Shown: positions 1 through 12,289, counted from the first letter of the stretch. The stretch is DNA of 64,000 bases from Ornithodoros turicata (GCF_037126465.1 NC_088206.1:34788573-34852572); one strand, 5' to 3'. Notes: generated from the sequence alone by a model not told the origin. Numbers and translations are program-made.

Positions 1-870
1 GTTCGATCAAACGGCTTTCGTTCTTGCGTAGACGATTTCTCCAGGGGCATTTTTCTCTGGGGACGGTTCTTCCTGGGGACATTTTTTCCGGGGATGAAAA
101 TCTGGCATCTCGGGCGAGCTTTGATTATATGAAACGACTTCGCCGTGATCATTCCTTCATTTGGCAACTAGCGCTCATATTCATCTCCCCCAATTTTGTA
201 ATTTGAAACCCCAATTTTGTAATTGCATCTGTGTTGCCCTTCAAGAATAGTGATTTTTTTAACAATCCCAAAATTCGCGGACACCCCCCCAGCCGGCGCA
301 CTCCGTCACTATACTCAGCCGGTATGCGGGAAGCGGCCCTACAGGATGTGAATTCAATGGGAGACAGCGTTTATGCCAATTAACAGCAAAACAGAATAAA
401 ATTTTTAAGATGTCATCGTCTAATAGAGAAGAACACCATGTAAAGAACCCCTGTAGACATGAAAGGCACCAGCAGAATATAAGCCTAGTGCACCCTGACC
501 AAATGAATTTTAATGCATTGCGCCTATGGGGATTCCGTCGATTTTTGCAAAGGGCCCATGTTTAGACTACGATTTTTCGACAAAGGCAGTTAAATTCGGG
601 AAATGTCATCGCCTATTTTCGTTCAGTACGTCCTCCAGGCCACATACCAACCACGGCACGATGTGTGAGTGTTAATCCTGATGCACCCACGGCCTTCAAA
701 GTTGCGACTCAGACAGGGTTCCCCTTCTAGGCGCTCGACGGACTAAGTCCCAGTATTATCGTAATACGCATGCGCTGAGACTGTACGGCCGGTCTGAAGG
801 AGTTCGAAACGAGGACGGTCATTTTTTCCAGAACTCGAAGTGGCTGACAGAACAGACAACTTTATTTTGA
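1..870. other. Unassigned sequence left of the first satellite
   Basis: I see no recognisable gene or repeat here. The longest frame (24-206, + strand) is about 60 codons and has no family features. The segment ends where the first unit of the 194-bp satellite begins. Confidence 0.4.
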
Positions 871-2885
871 GTGAGTAATATACAAATTATACCGTTTTGT
901 ATTTTATATCGCTTTTATATTAAACTATACAACTTGATAAAACTGTCCATTTCGAGTGCAGTTTTCGAAGTGATTTTGTCAAACGCGACCTTTCAGGGTG
1001 CAATAGGAGAACAAGGTACGGGGTTGAGACCCCGTGATCTTACTTTCACATATACATATTACGTAGTCAGCTTAGGCTATCTTTATTATCATCGTTATAC
1101 CAAACGATATTAAGCCCCGAACTTGATGACATTCGCCATTTGGCCGTTTTGGAAGCGATTTTGTCAAACGCGACCTCTCAGGGAGCAACAGGGGAAGACA
1201 CGGGGTTCTAACTCCGTGATCTCACTTTCACCTATACATATTACAAAATTAACTTAGGACATCTTGAATATTATTTTTATATCAAATGATATCAAGCCCC
1301 GAAGTTGACGAAATTGGCCACTTGGCCATTTCGAGTGCCGTTTTGGAAGCGATGTTGTCAAACGCGACCTCTCAGGGAGCAACAGGGGAAGACACGGGGT
1401 TCTAACTCCGTGATCTCACTTTCACCTATACATATTACAAAATTAACTTAGGACATCTTGAATATTATTTTTATATCAAATGATATTAAGCCCCGAAGTT
1501 GACGAAATTGGCCACTTGGCCATTTCGAGTGCCGTTTTGGAAGCGATGTTGTCAAACGCGACCTCTCAGGGAGCAACAGGGGAAGACACGGGGTTCTAAC
1601 TCCGTGATCTCACTTTCACCTATACATATTACAAAATTAACTTAGGACATCTTGAATATTATTTTTATATCAAATGATATTAAGCCCCGAAGTTGACGAA
1701 ATTGGCCACTTGGCCATTTCGAGTGCCGTTTTGGAAGCGATGTTGTCAAACGCGACCTCTCAGGGAGCAACAGGGGAAGACACGGGGTTCTAACTCCGTG
1801 ATCTCACTTTCACCTATACATATTACAAAATTAACTTAGGACATCTTGAATATTATTTTTATATCAAATGATATTAAGCCCCGAAGTTGACGAAATTGGC
1901 CACTTGGCCATTTCGAGTGCCGTTTTGGAAGCGATGTTGTCAAACGCGACCTCTCAGGGAGCAACAGGGGAAGACACGGGGTTCTAACTCCGTGATCTCA
2001 CTTTCACCTATACATATTACAAAATTAACTTAGGACATCTTGAATATTATTTTTATATCAAATGATATTAAGCCCCGAAGTTGACGAAATTGGCCACTTG
2101 GCCATTTCGAGTGCCGTTTTGGAAGCGATGTTGTCAAACGCGACCTCTCAGGGTGCAACAGGGGAACAAAGTACGGGGTTCAAACCCCGTGATCTCACTT
2201 TCACCTATACATATTACAAAATTAACTTAGGACATCTTGAATATTATTTTTATATCAAATGATATTAAGCCCCGAAGTTGACGAAATTGGCCACATGGCC
2301 ATTTCGAGTGCCGTTTTGGAAGCGATGTTGTCAAACGCGACCTCTCAGGGTGCAACAGGGGAACAACGTACGGGGTTTAAACACCGTTACCTTACTTTCA
2401 CATATACATATTACAAGATTAGCTTAGGACATCTTTAATATTATTTTTATATCAAATGATATTAAGCCCCGAATTTGACGAAATTGGCCACATGGCCATT
2501 TCGAGTGCCGCTTTGGAAACGATTTTGTCAAACGCGACCTCTCAGGGTGCAACAGGGGAACAACGTACGGGGTTTAAACACCGTGATCTTACTTTCACAT
2601 ATACATATTACAAAATTAGCTTAGGACATCTTTAATATTATTTTTATATCAAATGATATTAAGCCCCGAATTTGACGAAATTGGCCACTTGGCCATTTCG
2701 AGTGCCGCTTTGGAAACGATTTTGTCAAACGCGACCTCTCAGGGTGCAACAGGGGAACAAGATACGCGGTTCAAACCCCGTGATCTTACTTTCACATATA
2801 CATACTACAAAATCAGCTTAGGGCGCTTTTTGCTTAGCGAGTGTCGTTTTGGAAGCAGTTTCTTCAAACGCGACCTCTTCATGTA
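871..2885 (+). repeat. Satellite array with 194/197-bp units
   Basis: About ten head-to-tail units. The landmark AAGCCCCGAA recurs at 1294, 1488, 1682, 1876, 2070, 2267, 2464 and 2661, giving four intervals of exactly 194 bp and then three of 197 bp. Units before 1294 and after about 2825 are diverged or partial. The 3-bp length class coincides with a sequence change: short units carry GAAGACACGGGG, long units GAACAANGTACGGGG. Every unit has a small hairpin with a GGGG stem and a TTCAAA-type loop that resembles a tRNA T-arm (B box). The 60-95 codon frames inside are by-products of the repeat. Confidence 0.93.
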
Positions 2886-4135
2886 CGCCCTGGCACCAGG
2901 ATTAAAGGGCTCGATCTGCTGCCGAACGTTGCAGTAGCCTCTGTTACAATCCCAGTACAAGCCGTTCATAGTATGTTTTTGGCACCATGATACATGTCAT
3001 TTGAGTCATTGTAAAGGGCCCAGCTGCCGCCTTTTCCAAATTTTGCGGTGGTTTCCGGTGCAATCACAGGAGAGGGGCATAACATAAGCCGTCGCGTCTT
3101 TATATGTGTGTGAAATGTCTGCCACCATGATTAAAGGGTTTTTGTCCGTTTTAAAGGGCTCTGCTGTAGCCTTTTATGGAGTTTGCGGCCGCATCCGTTA
3201 TAATTCCAGTAGAATGGCAATAGCATAAGCCGTTGCGTATACTTATATGACTTTGGAACTATGATACAAGGGGTATCGACCGTTTTAAAGGGCTCTGCTG
3301 CCGCATTTTCCGTATTTTGCGGTAGTTTCTGTTACAATCCCAGTAGAAGGGCATAGCACAAGCCATTGATGACATGTCATCGGCAGCATGATGCAAGGGG
3401 TCTCGCCCGTTCTGAAGGGCCATGCTGCATCGTTTTCCGATATTTGCGGTCGCCTGTGTTATGATCTCGGTAGATTGACATAGTATAAGTTGTTGATAAT
3501 ATGTCTTTGGCAGCATGACACAATGGGTTTTGCTCGTTTAAGAGTGCTCTGCTGCTACGTTTTCCGAATTTGGCGATCGCCCGTGTTATAACTCCAGCAA
3601 AATAGCATTGCACAAGCCACTGATAACTTTCTTTTGCTCCATGATACAGGGAGTATCGCCAGTTTTAAAAGGCCTTGCTGCCGCTGTATCCAAATTTTGC
3701 GGTCCCCTCTTGCGCAATTCCGGTAGAAAGGCATAGCATAAGTCATCAATATGCCTTTGGTACCATGATACAAGGGGTTTCGTACGTTTTAAAGGACGCT
3801 GCTGATGCCTTTTCCGAATTTTGTGGTCGCTTCTGTTGCGACCCCTGTAGAAGAGCATCATAAGCCGTTGATAATATCTGTTTGGAGCCGTGATTAAAGA
3901 GGTTTCGCCCGTTCTAAAGGGCTCTGCTGCGGTCTTTTACGGATTTTGCGGTCGCCTCCGTTACAATCCTAGTGGGAAAGGCAATAGCATAAGCCGTCTC
4001 GAATATGCCTTTGGCACCATGATACAAAGGGTTCTGCCCGTTTTAGAGGGCTCTGCCGGCGCCTTTTCCAAATTTTGCGGTCACCACTGTTAAAATCCCA
4101 GTACAAGGGCCTAGTATAAGTCGTTGATAATAGCT
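2886..4135 (+). repeat. Satellite array, about 128-bp degenerate units
   Basis: Around nine or ten diverged tandem units. The landmark ATGATACAAGG (and variants) falls near 2987, 3127, 3260, 3387, 3515, 3641, 3766, 3889 and 4018, so spacing is 123-140 bp. Each unit reads roughly: ATGATACAAGGGG, a TTTTAAAGGGCTCTGCTGCC block, TTTTGCGGTCGC, then CAATCCCAGTAGAAGGGCAT. The array starts inside the last partial copy of the neighbouring 194-bp satellite, so the two families abut directly. Overlapping frames on both strands are shadows of the repeat. Confidence 0.88.
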
Positions 4136-5588
4136 TTGCTATGCAGAATACACCAGTGACTCTTTGTGGTGTATTCCTTGGATGCCCCTGCCATCATCGG
4201 GGTTGCAGGAAGGTTACTTTTTACTTTTCTCAACGAAGTTGGCAAGTGATGCAATGTTTCAGAAGGATACTGTGGGTCATATCTTGCAGGTCGACATGTA
4301 AGCGAATCATGGACTTCTTTATGCGTGCTGCACTTCGAGAAAAATTGATTGATTACCATGAACAGTGAAATTCAAACGGCTTCATAACGGATATATATTT
4401 TCATCTATGATGTCTTTTCCTCAGACTTTAGCACCAGTGCTCGTATAGGTGTCTGTTGCCGTGTAAATGTTCGGACTGCCGGCGACTTGCCGTGCAAGTT
4501 CACTTTTGTGCCCCGTATCTTGGCAAGTTGTTTCCCTTGCCATATCGTCGCGGCTCTCTCATGCTGAATTCAAGCGGAAGGTATCAGCTTTTAGTCCGTT
4601 GCGCAACTCGTATCAGCAGCGAAGAGGAAAGACAATTTCTTCTTTGTCATTGTTGTTGCGGCAGGCACTATCATCAATGCGCATAGAAGCCAAGATGCGG
4701 TACCCGGCGTGATAAGATGTCTGCGTGATTTCGAGTGGAGCGAACCATAGGGTGGTATATCTATATGGATACATATCTACGGGTATATGCATTGGTGGCC
4801 AAGCTGTATCGGGAAATCTCATGAATTACAGGGGAGTGGTTGGAAAAATTCAGGGGGAGTGTACACCTCCCTGGGGGGTGGGGGTAATGACCCTGGTAAG
4901 GACCGCAATTATAGCAAACCTTAGCGTAAACAGCTGAGCGGTATAGTTATTAGGCATTCGCATATACAATTCGTGAATGAAAAACTTCACTTGACACACC
5001 AACAGAAACAAATGAGCTTCTTTTCCAAATGAGACATTGAAAACTTGAAAGGCATTGCAAGTTCTTCGTACATAGTTCTTCACGAACGATTATCCCAACG
5101 TTCAGGAGCACTGAAATTGTCGGTTTACACACTGTATTATTGATTTTGCTTGCATTTTCAACGTGAAAAATAAAAAATCAATGAAAGAGAACTAATTAAA
5201 AATTTTCAACAATGACCCTCGTACATAACTACTCCATCTTTTTTTTCTTTTTTTTCTCTGCGCCTCTTTGTGCTCCGTATATAGTTTTTCGCGAATGATA
5301 TCCGGAGAGGCTGCTGCTACGCTGTAAGCCCATAAACTTAGTGTAATAAGTGAGATGATGTCATTCTCTGCACTTGTCTCCACTATTACTTCTCAGTTAT
5401 CATATTACTTACAGTGTAGTTTATCAAAATGCACGTTCAGACCAGATCGCTATAACTATACTTGTTGAGGTTCATGAGTCACAAGAACTGCTCGAATGTG
5501 AATGTCCTTTCTAACGTCGACAGCACTACATCGAGCAAGGGTAACAACAATGCCTGAAAACCGGGTTTCATTCCGAATTCTTAATTAT
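4136..5588. other. Unassigned, AT-rich in its right half
   Basis: No domain, splice structure or repeat family that I recognise. There is a pyrimidine-rich stretch at about 5235-5260. The reading frames are short and overlap on both strands. Confidence 0.35.
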
Positions 5589-5589
5589 T

Positions 5590-5624
5590 GGTGTGTGTGT
5601 GTGTGGCGGGGGGGGGGGGGGGGG
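5590..5624 (+). repeat. (TG)n followed by a 17-base G run
   Basis: A TG dinucleotide run (5590-5605) is followed by an uninterrupted G17 tract (5608-5624). On the minus strand this yields a spurious proline run in an open frame. Such a tract is prone to assembly length error and could form quadruplex DNA. Confidence 0.9.
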
Positions 5625-5859
5625 CAGCTTTATTCTATTTAGTGGCCAAGAGCCCTCGGGACACAGAATAGCTGACTGCAAGCCATGCACATGCGGCCCG
5701 CGTGTGTGAGAGCCCTGATTGCCCTGATCTAACCATTGCTTCATCTTAAGCGAGAAATAAATAATGTCCTCGAGGGCGAGTAGCACTTCCTTAGCGTTAT
5801 CTCCAAATCTGGCATTTAGTTCTGCTCCAAAATCTGTGATCCAAAGAAGTCGCGTTTGA

Positions 5860-6450
5860 TGAAATCATTGCCACTCGCATCGCCACAGCACTCGCAGACG
5901 CCAAATTCTCCATATCTTCCATTTCATTTAGTAATAACTCTGGATATAAACGTGATATCGAAGATGTCATCACTTAATTACGTAGTCTGTATATCCATGC
6001 TTAATAGATATGAGTCCGCGGCCCATACCTGGCTCCCTTCCTAGAGCCTGCGAAGTAGCGTTTGGTCAAATCATTCATTTTCAAGCGACCAATGAACAAA
6101 CAGGAGACAAGATCACACACAAGTCGCTCTGTTGTGGTTTCGTGTTTGTTCTTTGGTCGCTTGTGGATTTACACCAACCAGCCCAATCTATATACTTCAG
6201 ACATTGTGCCAAATCGTCACCCAAGTGGCACTCACTGGCGCCAATTTGTCAGTTTCCTCTATTTTAGCTCGTAATAACTCTTTATACCAATTTGATACTG
6301 ACGGTATCATCATAAAATTACGCAGTATGTGTATCGTCTGCGGACCGTAGCTGCTGTCCTTGCTGCACTCTTAGAACTCGCATTTAGTCAATTTGTCGTC
6401 CAGGAGGCTATCACAGGCGCCAACCTGCCAATTTCATTCGGCAATCTCCC
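5860..6450 (+). repeat. Degenerate duplication
   Basis: The segment AGTAATAACTCTGGATAT with a following ATCA-AATTACG-AGT-TGTATATCC context at about 5928-6000 recurs in diverged form at 6269-6335, 341 bp downstream. The flanking GGCGCCAA-TTT-CAGTTTC blocks (about 6237 and 6415) also repeat. It looks like an old tandem duplication with no coding content that I can support. Confidence 0.5.
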
Positions 6451-7487
6451 GATATCTGGAAAGTCTCATGCTCGTTCCCACAGTTATACATCACGTCTTA
6501 TTCTTTATCTTACGCGAATGCTCCCGGGCGTGTTATCGGTGTTGTTATCAGGTCGGGGCGCGAAAAGGGAAGTGTTCGACTCAGATATGTCCTCCTCTCC
6601 CTGCCCAGAGCTGTTCCTCCTCACGTACTCACGCACCACACTGTAAACTTGGCTTCCTTGTGTAGTCCTCTGCTATAAGGTCAAGCCGGGTTTCAGAGGG
6701 GCTGAATGCTGCTCTTGAATACGCATAAATTTGGCTCACATGGTGTCCAGTTCTTCAGCTTTTCCACGACCGAATTTCACGTTTTCAAGTTTAGATTGAA
6801 TTAACTGCGACCTCAGCATCCAACACAACGAAATCTGGAGTAAAAATTTACGCTTCTGAAATTATTCTAAAAAAAGAAAAGAAGGCATATATTATCCTGT
6901 CCCACATAATAAGGAGGCCGAACTGTACTTTTTTGCCACACTCAAACAAGAACCTGTTATGTTGTCAGGTGACCATAGTTATTATTTTTCTACAATGTGT
7001 CCTTTTATTTTTTGTCGAATCGTTCCTCTTGGCGTTCAGGAAAAAAAAAAAAAAAGACTGTGTTGGGAATATCGCGACTCCCGCTGCAAGGCCTTGCCGC
7101 TCGACCTTCCCATATCTTTTTTGGTTGGTTTCCGTGTGTCGACCTCAAGCCTTTATCGCCCTTCACCTCCTTTGTACGGTTTTGCAAACTCGTACACCAG
7201 AAGAAAGGGAGTCCCCTGTCACTGGGGTTGTCGACTGACATCATTTTTCTGAGCGGGTATAAGGTGAAAGAAAAAGAAGGAAGAACATGGAGGAAAGGAG
7301 CCTTTCAAATATGTTACTGAAGTTTTCGGGTAATAATAAGAAGTCTGTTCTACGACGGAAATTTTGAAAAGTCTTTTGCACAAACGCCTTGTAAATGAAT
7401 CCAGATATTTGATAATGCTTGCTTACCAGAAATATACATATCAAAATGTCATTTTTGCATGAATAATAGAGTTATTATCAAGGTAAA
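6451..7487. other. Unassigned, with an A15 tract
   Basis: No recognisable gene. An A15 tract (7041-7055) splits several overlapping frames on the + strand. The tract could be a remnant poly(A) of an unrecognised retrosequence, but no target duplication was seen. Confidence 0.3.
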
Positions 7488-7860
7488 TTGCATGTTGTAA
7501 AAACATTTTTGGGACCCTCATATAGGACCCCGGTTAGCGAATGCTGCCCTGTTGTGCATTTCTCACACACAAAATATGGACTTTGTCGCAGGCAATGCTA
7601 TGTACCTCGTTTCTTTAATGAGCTCCCCTTCGACAGTTTTTCTTTGAAATCGAAGTACAAACTAAAAAAAGCGCTATGGCAACTTTATCATAGGATGTAG
7701 TACCTTTATATGTTCATGTACTGTCAAACTGTATGCCGCTGACTGCTTCAGGCCCAGTGCCACAATCTTTTCCGCTTAGACGGGTCTGTTTTATTATATT
7801 TGTAGTTTGCTTTCTTGAGTAAAATTATTATTATTATTATTATTTAGTGTTATTATTATG
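7488..7860 (+). pseudogene. LINE 3'-end fragment (C-terminus plus (TTA)n tail)
   Basis: A 70-codon frame (7488-7700) has the composition of a LINE ORF2 extreme C-terminus: a HTKYGLCRRQCYVPRFFNEL block followed by a Lys-rich end, the usual post-RT tail in RT-only (no RNase H) LINEs. It ends in a stop, then about 120 bp of untranslated sequence and a (TTA)n tract at 7824-7859, which is a plausible LINE 3' tail. No RT core lies upstream, so it is strongly 5'-truncated or interrupted. Clade is not assignable by eye. Confidence 0.6.
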
Positions 7861-8104
7861 TAAGCGAGTGCAGAAAAAAAAGGAATACCGTTTCGAGCAG
7901 ATTTTGTTGTAAGCGCTGTGTGTAGGCAATGTTTATTATACGGGAATGCAGACAGGCGATGGTGGCAGGGAGCGTCTGCTCGATCGACGTAGGCTTTCTT
8001 GATTGCAGTGTTTTCTTTTTATTTGAGGGATGGTTTCCCAATGCCAGAACACGTTGTTGATACCCTGAAGGTGGTGCCCTGGTAGCACAAGCCAATATGC
8101 TTTT

Positions 8105-9130
8105 ACGTAAATTAAGCCTATGGGCAGAAATAAATTGTTTAAAGATATAAATGCGAAAAAGACTAAAGTAGTATTGTTTAGACCAAAGAACAAGAAAGTT
8201 GTTTTAACCTCAAGTGTTCAAATTGGAAATGGCGTTATTGAATTGTGTAGCGTGGTTAAGACTCTTGGTGTGTATTTTACTGAATCAATGTATTGGTCAT
8301 ATCATATCGAACAAGTGAGACTGAAAATAACGAGGGTTATTGGCGCTTTACATAGGTGTAGGCACTTATTCGCCCAGGAATCATTAGAATAACATATAAC
8401 TCTTTAATACAATCACATCTGAATTACCGTCATTTGGTTTGGGGTACGGGGAGTGGGCATGGCTGTCTATTCCTCGCCCAAAAAAAAGTACTTCGTATAC
8501 TAGATGATATTCCGTCCCGCCACACTACAAAAGGTCTTCTTGAAAAATATAGAATTATTAATATCTGGAGACTACAACTACAGGTTGTCTATAACGTACC
8601 GTGCAGCAATTAAAGTAAATAAAGTAGTTCTGTCATTATTTAAACTTTCCCGCTCACTCCACAATTACCCTTTTCGTCTTGGCCGCGGTTGGGTTATTCC
8701 TCGACCCCAAACCAATTATGGCAAACAAATGTTAGAATTTACTGTTCCTGTGCTTCTTAACACAACTGATGATGCAGGGATTGACGTAGTGTATAGTAAG
8801 AAGGGTGACATTGTCGATTACTTTTTGTGTTTTAAAGTCGTTCTAATTACGTTTTATGACCATTTGAGTGTAAGCTTTGTGTTTTTCAATAAGTGTTTAG
8901 TGTATGATGCTTTGTGTTTTGAGTTTTTTCTTTTTTTACGTTTTTATTATTATTATTTGCTAGTGTAAGTTATACAGCCATCACATTAATATGTTCACTA
9001 GTTGCTTTCTGCTGCTGCACTGCTGTATGGGAGGTGAGCCTCGTCAAGTCGCACCCTGCGGCTTTTTGTTCATCTCCTTTTCATGCTCTTGTGAATAAAA
9101 ACATTATTATATATTATTATTATTATTATA
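8105..9130 (+). pseudogene. LINE RT C-terminal fragment, frameshifted
   Basis: The frame at 8120-8392 has the post-palm part of non-LTR RT: a Lys-rich strand, then KTLGVYFTESMYWSYHIE, matching the conserved K-x-LGV-x-x-D-x-x-x-W-x-x-H-I module. It continues in the same frame across a stop near 8391 with LNYRHLVWGTGSGH, the usual 'leYas.VWgp' region, then shifts frame near 8500. AT-rich (TTA)n tracts at 8944-8960 and 9103-9130 mark the 3' end. No catalytic FADD/YADD box is present, so the element is 5'-truncated and inactive. It resembles the piece at 7.5 kb only in general type. Confidence 0.75.
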
Positions 9131-9375
9131 CCGGTGCGCTTAGGATTCGTACAACTATGCTGTTGCGTTGCCGGCTTCGGCTAACTGCCGAAGAGCACCA
9201 TGAACGCCACGTATTATCAACCGAGCTGTGCTACGCCTACACACGAAATATATTTTTGTTCGAATTGTAGTTATCTTTGACAAAGTAAGTAAATTGCTTG
9301 CTTAATTGCAAGACTTCACTCTCGTATCGTTACCACTGCATCAGTTGCTGCTCGCGAAGTCACGCACTGCGCACA

Positions 9376-9401
9376 TATATATATATATATATATATATAT
9401 C
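9376..9401. repeat. (AT)n microsatellite
   Basis: An uninterrupted TA dinucleotide run of about 12 repeats sits in otherwise mixed sequence. Confidence 0.9.
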
Positions 9402-11261
9402 ACTCTCTCGGATGCACGGCGTTTGACGTTCCAGGAACAGTAATTACGCTTCTTTGGGGCATGATAATCGTGTGAACGAGTTGTATTTGGCAACGCCATA
9501 GTATCGTATACGCATTGTACTGTAGGGGACACGGTTGTCTAAAATGAGAACTCCGTGGTTTATCGCATCTCAAATCTCCAGGTGTTGCAAAACTATTTCT
9601 TTGGAGTAATAAACACTTGTAGCACATGCTTCACCTTCAAATACAATATTATAACACCACTTTCAAGCGCAATCGAGGTAATATGGGACGGCAAAGTACT
9701 GACAGGCGATGTTAGCTAACCGTGTCCCCAACACTACGTACGCACGTATGAATTAGACATGAATGACAACTCTAACGGCAGATGCCTGATGAACGTATTT
9801 GCAGAAATTATACATTGTTGAGGGAGCAAGCATAAAACACAAGAACAAGCAAGATACTTTCATGAGGGCATAGATGGCTTATGAGAGCTCAAGAGCAGGA
9901 CAAAAAGAAAGAAGGAAGGAAAAAAACAAAGGTGGTAATACATTGCACAGTACAAGTACACAGTGAAAGTGTAATTATAAGGGACATGTTTGCATTTCAC
10001 TTCCGCTGGTTCACAAGAGCAATGCAGTCATGCCACAACACATTAATCAAAACCTTAAAAAAAAAAAAGATGACGATAATGAGTTGCTTGCATGCATCAT
10101 CTGGCTACGTCATTATCACATCTGGATCTGGATGTTGGTTACCATAATTTTATCGCATGCACAGAGATCATAGAACTGCCTGACTGACCTACATAATGCT
10201 AACCATGGGTGAACAAGTAAACTGCTAGATGGACAAATCCCTGATGCAGTTGAGGTGTTCTGTGGTGGCCCAAAATGGGGTCATTCTCCACTAATCAGTG
10301 AGAGGAGTTGCAACACCATCATCCCACATAAACGTAGAAGATGCTTCTTTGTACCAATGTTTGTTTTACAACCAAGACGGGGATTGAAGTGTATAAAATG
10401 GGCACCGTGAATACCGAAACTCCTGCAACTCTCATGTCAAAGCCCTGACGGCTACCAATAGTATTGGCTGTAGCTCTGAGGTCGGTGACGTCTGCGCTGT
10501 ATTCGGGCATCTGTCCGAGGGCTTTTATTTCGCGCAGTATGACACGTAAAAAAATATTTTTATCGGTATTATGGTGTGGAACACATGATGTAATGAACCA
10601 CGTCTCTGAAAGCGTTCCAACCTTCTTTGAAACCTCATATAGTTCCGTCCCTACACTTCTACAGAAGCCACCGATTAATGGCGAATGAGGCACCGAAAAT
10701 AAAAAATCTTAGGTATGAGACTGCTTGTGCACGTTTACTGAAGCCCTTCTGTTGTCCACTTGCAGTTAATGCGTTCCAGAGTTGTCAGTGTTTTAGTGAC
10801 TCATTCACTGTATCTCTTGCGGTGAGCTCGTGTAGCCTCTTCCTTCTCCTCTGGGTCTCATGAACAGCCACCGCGCACAGATATTCAGCACAGCGCCAGT
10901 AAGCTCCTGGACATAGCCTGACATGAAAATTAGCATTACTAGAATGCCTAAAACAAATAGAACCGGCCTGCACAGTAGATGAACAATTCAATTGTATATT
11001 TCAGTAGTTTTCCCGCGTGCATTCTTCATATGTAGATACAAGATGTGGCACACAGATAAGGTAGAAGTCGATGATAATTGGAGTTTTAGTGACGCATCGA
11101 CAACAAAGTTCCTAATGCGCCAACACTGTGATTAAGATTAGGTGAGTCTATAAGTAGCATGTTTAATATAAGGAGAGAAGTAATATATATAATGCCAGTC
11201 TAAAACTACAAAAAGTTTACAATTCCAATGACACTTACAAAATTTACAAAATAACTTTACT
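9402..11261. other. Unassigned stretch
   Basis: I see no domain. The longest open frame is 124 codons on the minus strand (10,319-10,693); it shows no motif I recognise and is overlapped by open frames on the opposite strand, so I do not call it a gene. An A-rich tract lies at about 10,057-10,067. Confidence 0.35.
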
Positions 11262-11571
11262 AAAACGGATGCTAGCCTCACCACGATGAAAGATGAAAGT
11301 CACTGAAAAAGTTAGCCAGCTGTAGGAGTCGAACCCACATCTTCTGGTCCAGGGCTCTACCAATTGAGCTAAGCTAACACGCCTTCTCAGCGACTTCCAG
11401 GGTGCGTCATCTGAAGGGACAAACCAGCCACTCTCTCTCACTCATCCTCCTTTCACTCTTACATTTTTGCTCACTCATACACACATTCATACGACGGGAT
11501 CGACGCGGCAACTGTTGAACGTGAGAGAACTGATGTTCTGAGGCTGGAACAACATAGAAGGGACAAATACA
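11262..11571 (-). mobile_element. tRNA-derived SINE (minus strand)
   Basis: On the minus strand, 11,378 to 11,311 can be read as a tRNA-like head: TTAGCTCAATTGG (A-box-like) and GGGTTCGACTCC (good match to the Pol III B box GGTTCGANTCC), with pairing GTTAGC/GCTAAC ends. The anticodon arm is degenerate. The head is followed by a short body, TTTTTCAGTGACTTTCATC, ending near 11,262. Sequence up to 11,571 on the 5' side belongs to the same unit because it is shared in inverted form with the copy at 11,571-11,735. Not a functional tRNA gene. Confidence 0.75.
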
Positions 11572-11735
11572 ATTGGTAGAGCCCTGGACCAGCAATCCAG
11601 AAGATGTGGGCTCGACTCCTACAGCTGGCTAACCTTTTCAGTGACGTTCATCTTTCATCGTTAATTTCTTAGGCAAATTGAGACTTTGGCTGTATTTGTC
11701 CCTTCTATATTGTTCCAGCCTCAGAACATCAGTTC
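11527..11735. repeat. 44-bp inverted repeat flanking the truncated SINE
   Basis: The arms 11,527-11,570 and 11,692-11,735 are reverse complements with a single mismatch (43/44). The 121-bp interval holds the truncated plus-strand SINE. The arms begin with GAACTGATGTTCTGAGG. Confidence 0.92.
11571..11665 (+). mobile_element. Second, truncated copy of the same SINE (plus strand)
   Basis: From AATTGGTAGAGCCC at 11,571 through the B box GGCTCGACTCC to GGCTAACCTTTTCAGTGACG this matches the minus-strand copy. It keeps a better anticodon arm: CTGGA/TCCAG pair around a 7-nt loop. It lacks the 5' half of the head (no A box upstream), so it is truncated exactly where the inverted-repeat arm begins. 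Confidence 0.75.
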
Positions 11736-11885
11736 TATCATAGCCTCATCACCAAGAGCGCTGGATGATGAGGCAAAGAATACGTATAAAACGATTTGAA
11801 ATGATGCTGACAATGGGTTTCGTCGTTTGAACATGTGAGTATGTGGAGGATAGAAAGAAGTCCACCAGGGTGTGTACACTGCACT

Positions 11886-12010
11886 CTAAGAAAAAAAAAA
11901 GGTGTTTTCTTGGTGTAAAGGGTACCACTTACACCTCACGCTTGCTCTGTACTCCCGGCGGTGTCACAGAATACCGCTGTAGAACCTATTTCTTTTGACG
12001 GGTTTGAAGT
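11886..12010. mobile_element. Fragment of a short element with end CACTCTAAGAAAAAA
   Basis: The sequence CACTCTAAGAAAAAA followed by an AGGTGTTTTC-GGTGT block resembles the left end at 24,240 and, inverted, the right end near 30,487. This suggests one family of short non-autonomous elements. Only one end is recognisable here. Confidence 0.4.
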
Positions 12011-12289
12011 GTATACCCTGCAGCCGTGACCCGTAGCATAATGCACGATATATATAAAGAAAATTTATTACATTAACCTGATGATATGTACAGTACATGA
12101 TGACCACGACTGACCTGGCCACCGTGGTCATTCATGTATTATCATACCTTGTCTGTTTGAAACTGATGGAGTCGTACCGCTCTTTTTATTTTATTATATA
12201 TGTTAGTATTTTTATTTTTATGTTTGTACGAACCATCGCTCTCTACCTTACAACATCTCTTATATATTCTGTAATTTTGCAACTTGATT

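Noticed and set aside
871..2937. Small protein genes of 66-94 codons in the satellite
   Set aside because: They are the same repeat read several times and end or begin by indels between unit classes.
5568..5786. Proline-rich small protein on the minus strand
   Set aside because: The proline run is the complement of the G17 tract; nothing else supports a gene.
10319..10693. 124-codon minus-strand ORF as a gene
   Set aside because: No motif, no splice or repeat context, and overlapping open frames on the other strand.
11311..11378. Functional tRNA gene on the minus strand
   Set aside because: The anticodon arm is degenerate, the head is fused to a SINE body, and other copies occur at 11,571 and 27,866.
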